Of a stretch of DNA of 28,679 bases, positions 27,406 through 28,679 are shown piece by piece (position 1 is the stretch's first letter; each line of letters starts with the position of its first letter). The notes beneath the pieces were generated by a model that was not told the DNA's origin, ran no database searches, and saw only the letters and a program-made list of their open reading frames with translations. Source of the DNA: Coemansia sp. RSA 922 (lineage: Eukaryota; Kickxellomycota; Kickxellomycetes; Kickxellales; Kickxellaceae); contig JANBQS010000176.1 in assembly GCA_027577415.1 (NCBI GenBank), forward strand, positions 1 to 28,679, given 5' to 3'. Made by a program: the position numbers and the translations under genes.

Positions 27406-27645
27406 CAAAGGCGAGACTTTGTCCCCAAGATCCAGCTGAATAACTGAAGCACCACAGCCAATTGAGCGTAAACGTGGGGAGTGCCTTTTGCCTTTGAATT
27501 TGCTTTGTAGTAAAAAAAAATCGGAAGACTTATCAAAATCGGTAATGCTGATGTATTCCCTTCCTAAAGGGAAAAGAAAAAGGCGCGTTGATTGGAAATA
27601 GGCATCAGCTTACCAATTTTTTTTTTGTTGCATAGGTATAAGAAT
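27406..27645 (+). promoter_or_regulatory. Promoter cassette of array gene E
   Basis: CAAAGGCGAGACTTT (27406-27420), AAACGTGGGGAG (27470-27481), GCGTTGATTG (27585-27594) and TATAAGAAT (27637-27645). Box 1 to box 2 spacing is conserved, while about 40 extra bases lie between boxes 2 and 3 relative to C and D. The CACCTCCTTGCC leader segment also matches that of gene B. Confidence 0.65.
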
Positions 27646-27763
27646 ACCCCCACCTCCTTGCCCCCTCGTTTTTTCAGCTGTTTCCCCATCGCATTTATTT
27701 CTTTTCACTCCCTCATTTTTTGTCTGTTGTTTGTCACCAAAGAGCTGAGATTTTTTATACCAA

Positions 27764-28111
27764 ATGCCATCCCGTATTGAGAACGAACAAGGCCCACACG
27801 TCGTCTTCTATTCAAACGACGGGAATTTTGCCAAGCATACTGGAGAGCAAATCACATCCGAAACTATGCTGAGTACTTCGTTTGAGAGTATCAAGCTCGC
27901 AACTAAAGATGCTATAGTCGCTATCATAGTGTACTATGTAAACGGGAAAGTCGTGCATGTTTTACCACCTGCTCTCCTAGCCCAACTAACTGAATTGAGT
28001 AGTAAAAGTTATGCCCACATACACATGTTATTCTCAAACGACGAAGCTTCTGAAATATTTGGAAAGTATTCCGATTTTGTAGGTGATGCTGGGTTTAAGA
28101 AAACCAAATAA
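27764..28111 (+). CDS. Array protein E, divergent family member (115 aa)
   Basis: Fifth and most divergent member. MPSRIENEQG leads into HVVFYSNDG (12-20). The central strand reads AIIVYYVNGK (53-62), keeping VYY but losing the DV pair, then VLPPALLAQLTEL matches the helix of C (VLPTRLRDCLDKA), and HMLFSND (87-93) replaces the CDG strand. It ends with a basic GFKKTK tail in place of the usual YxxIS. No signal peptide or membrane helix. Membership rests on the pattern of the two strands, the helix between them, size, orientation, spacing (1084 bases from D) and the shared promoter cassette. It may have a distinct partner or be relaxing in constraint; the frame is intact. Function unknown. Confidence 0.75.
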   Translation: MPSRIENEQGPHVVFYSNDGNFAKHTGEQITSETMLSTSFESIKLATKDAIVAIIVYYVNGKVVHVLPPALLAQLTELSSKSYAHIHMLFSNDEASEIFGKYSDFVGDAGFKKTK

Positions 28112-28553
28112 ATATAATGTGAATGAAACGACTCAGGATACTGGGGGTCTGCAAGCCTTGAACTCGGGTAATTTTTTTTTGGCGCGGTGCCAAGGATGTC
28201 AATTCCCGACAGCGGTTTTTTTTATAGTCATGGGGAAGGGTATGCTAGTAAAAATTTTTGTGGACACGGTTCCTGCATAAGCAATAAACAATGTCTAACG
28301 TCAGCTCACAGCATGCTATTGTGCACCTCCAGTGTCACTCAGTGACTTGCATATGAAAAAAGAAGGACACGGAACAAAGTTCCAAAAAAGAACAACTTAA
28401 AAATTAGGCCGAAAGATGGGGGGAGAGGGGAAATCCTTAAAGTTCGTGGAACCGACACTCCAATAGTATTTACACTTTTCTATCTTTGCTTATTTTCTTC
28501 TTGTCCTTTATTCATTTCATAAACTTTATATCGTTTCGTCGAGTGTGATAGCA
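28112..28553. other. Intergenic region upstream of the antiporter gene
   Basis: About 440 bases between array gene E and the antiporter start. No copy of the 3' element or promoter cassette of the array is visible, so the array appears to end with gene E. A T/C-rich leader (about 28475-28540) precedes the antiporter ATG. Confidence 0.45.
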
Positions 28554-28679
28554 ATGGGCGAAATACACATACACACTGACCAACTACAAGTTGTGCCGGG
28601 GCTAATCGGCGGGTTTATATTCGTACTCGGGTTATGTTCTTTGATAACCAAAGAGCGACTATTCTTATCCGAAACGCTT
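28554..28679 (+). CDS. Na+/H+ antiporter, Nha1/Sod2-like (5' part, runs off the window)
   Basis: Only 42 codons are present, open to the window edge. The N-terminus MGEIHIHTDQ leads into a hydrophobic first helix (VVPGLIGGFIFVLGLCSLI) followed by TKERLFLSETL. The pattern helix-SL-x-x-KE[RK]L[FY][IL][SG]E is typical of the start of fungal plasma-membrane alkali-cation/H+ antiporters of the Nha1/Sod2 group (CPA1), which export Na+ and K+ in exchange for protons. The ATG follows a T/C-rich leader. With so little sequence, other CPA1 antiporters remain possible. Confidence 0.65.
   Translation, partial: MGEIHIHTDQLQVVPGLIGGFIFVLGLCSLITKERLFLSETL

Noticed and set aside
23647..28111. TIR-domain or flavodoxin identity for the array proteins
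   Set aside because: The opening V-V-x-Y-S strand and alternating strand/helix order are suggestive, but the conserved catalytic or cofactor motifs of those families are not visible, so no name was assigned.
1..28679. CRISPR array, tRNA or rRNA genes, transposons
   Set aside because: No regularly spaced short repeats, no tRNA-like cloverleaf or TTCGA-type arm in context, no rRNA segments and no transposase or reverse-transcriptase motifs were seen in any frame.

Overview
The window reads as nuclear DNA of a fungus. It has short spliced introns with GT/GC...AG ends and CTAAT/CTAAC branch-like motifs, pyrimidine-rich leaders, AAAATG-type starts, nuclear genes for mitochondrial ribosomal proteins, and the fungal Golgi mannosyltransferase families GT62 (Anp1/Mnn9) and GT15 (Kre2/Mnt1). 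The compact, intron-poor layout suggests an early-diverging lineage, possibly Kickxellomycotina-like; this placement is inference only.

Left part (1-9.4 kb) is ordinary housekeeping: mitochondrial ribosomal protein uS13m, serine/threonine phosphatase PP5, mitochondrial ribosomal protein uL6m, a small YPQQ-repeat CYSTM protein, a GPALPP1-like (DUF3752) nuclear protein, an omega-like glutathione transferase, and a spliced myo-inositol-type sugar transporter with a PSI-like cysteine-rich loop.

Middle part (9.4-16 kb) holds three tandem minus-strand Anp1/Mnn9-family mannosyltransferases. All three share a 68-nt first exon and one phase-2 intron; the first copy has a GC-AG intron. Decayed sequence lies between and beside them: a possible pyroglutamyl-peptidase relic (about 11.2-11.7 kb) and an F-box/leucine-rich-repeat pseudogene (16.1-16.95 kb) with two in-frame stops and a frameshift. 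A small TATA-driven orphan gene follows (17.5 kb), then a 10-N assembly gap whose two flanks look like copies of each other.

Right part (19-23 kb) has cytochrome c, a Kre2/Mnt1-type alpha-1,2-mannosyltransferase, and a CorA-like two-helix membrane protein without the GMN signature. The mannosyltransferases at both ends of this stretch would act together on Golgi glycoproteins.

The last 5 kb (23.6-28.1 kb) is the most unusual part: five plus-strand genes at about 1-kb spacing, each encoding a 115-128 residue protein of one unrecognised family (an early V-[VI]-x-Y-S strand, a central D-V-Y-[VI]-V-Y-Y strand, a late C-D-G motif). Their promoters share boxes at nearly fixed spacing, and for two neighbours the promoter DNA is about 95% identical while the proteins have diverged strongly. 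The window ends in the first 42 codons of an Nha1/Sod2-like Na+/H+ antiporter.
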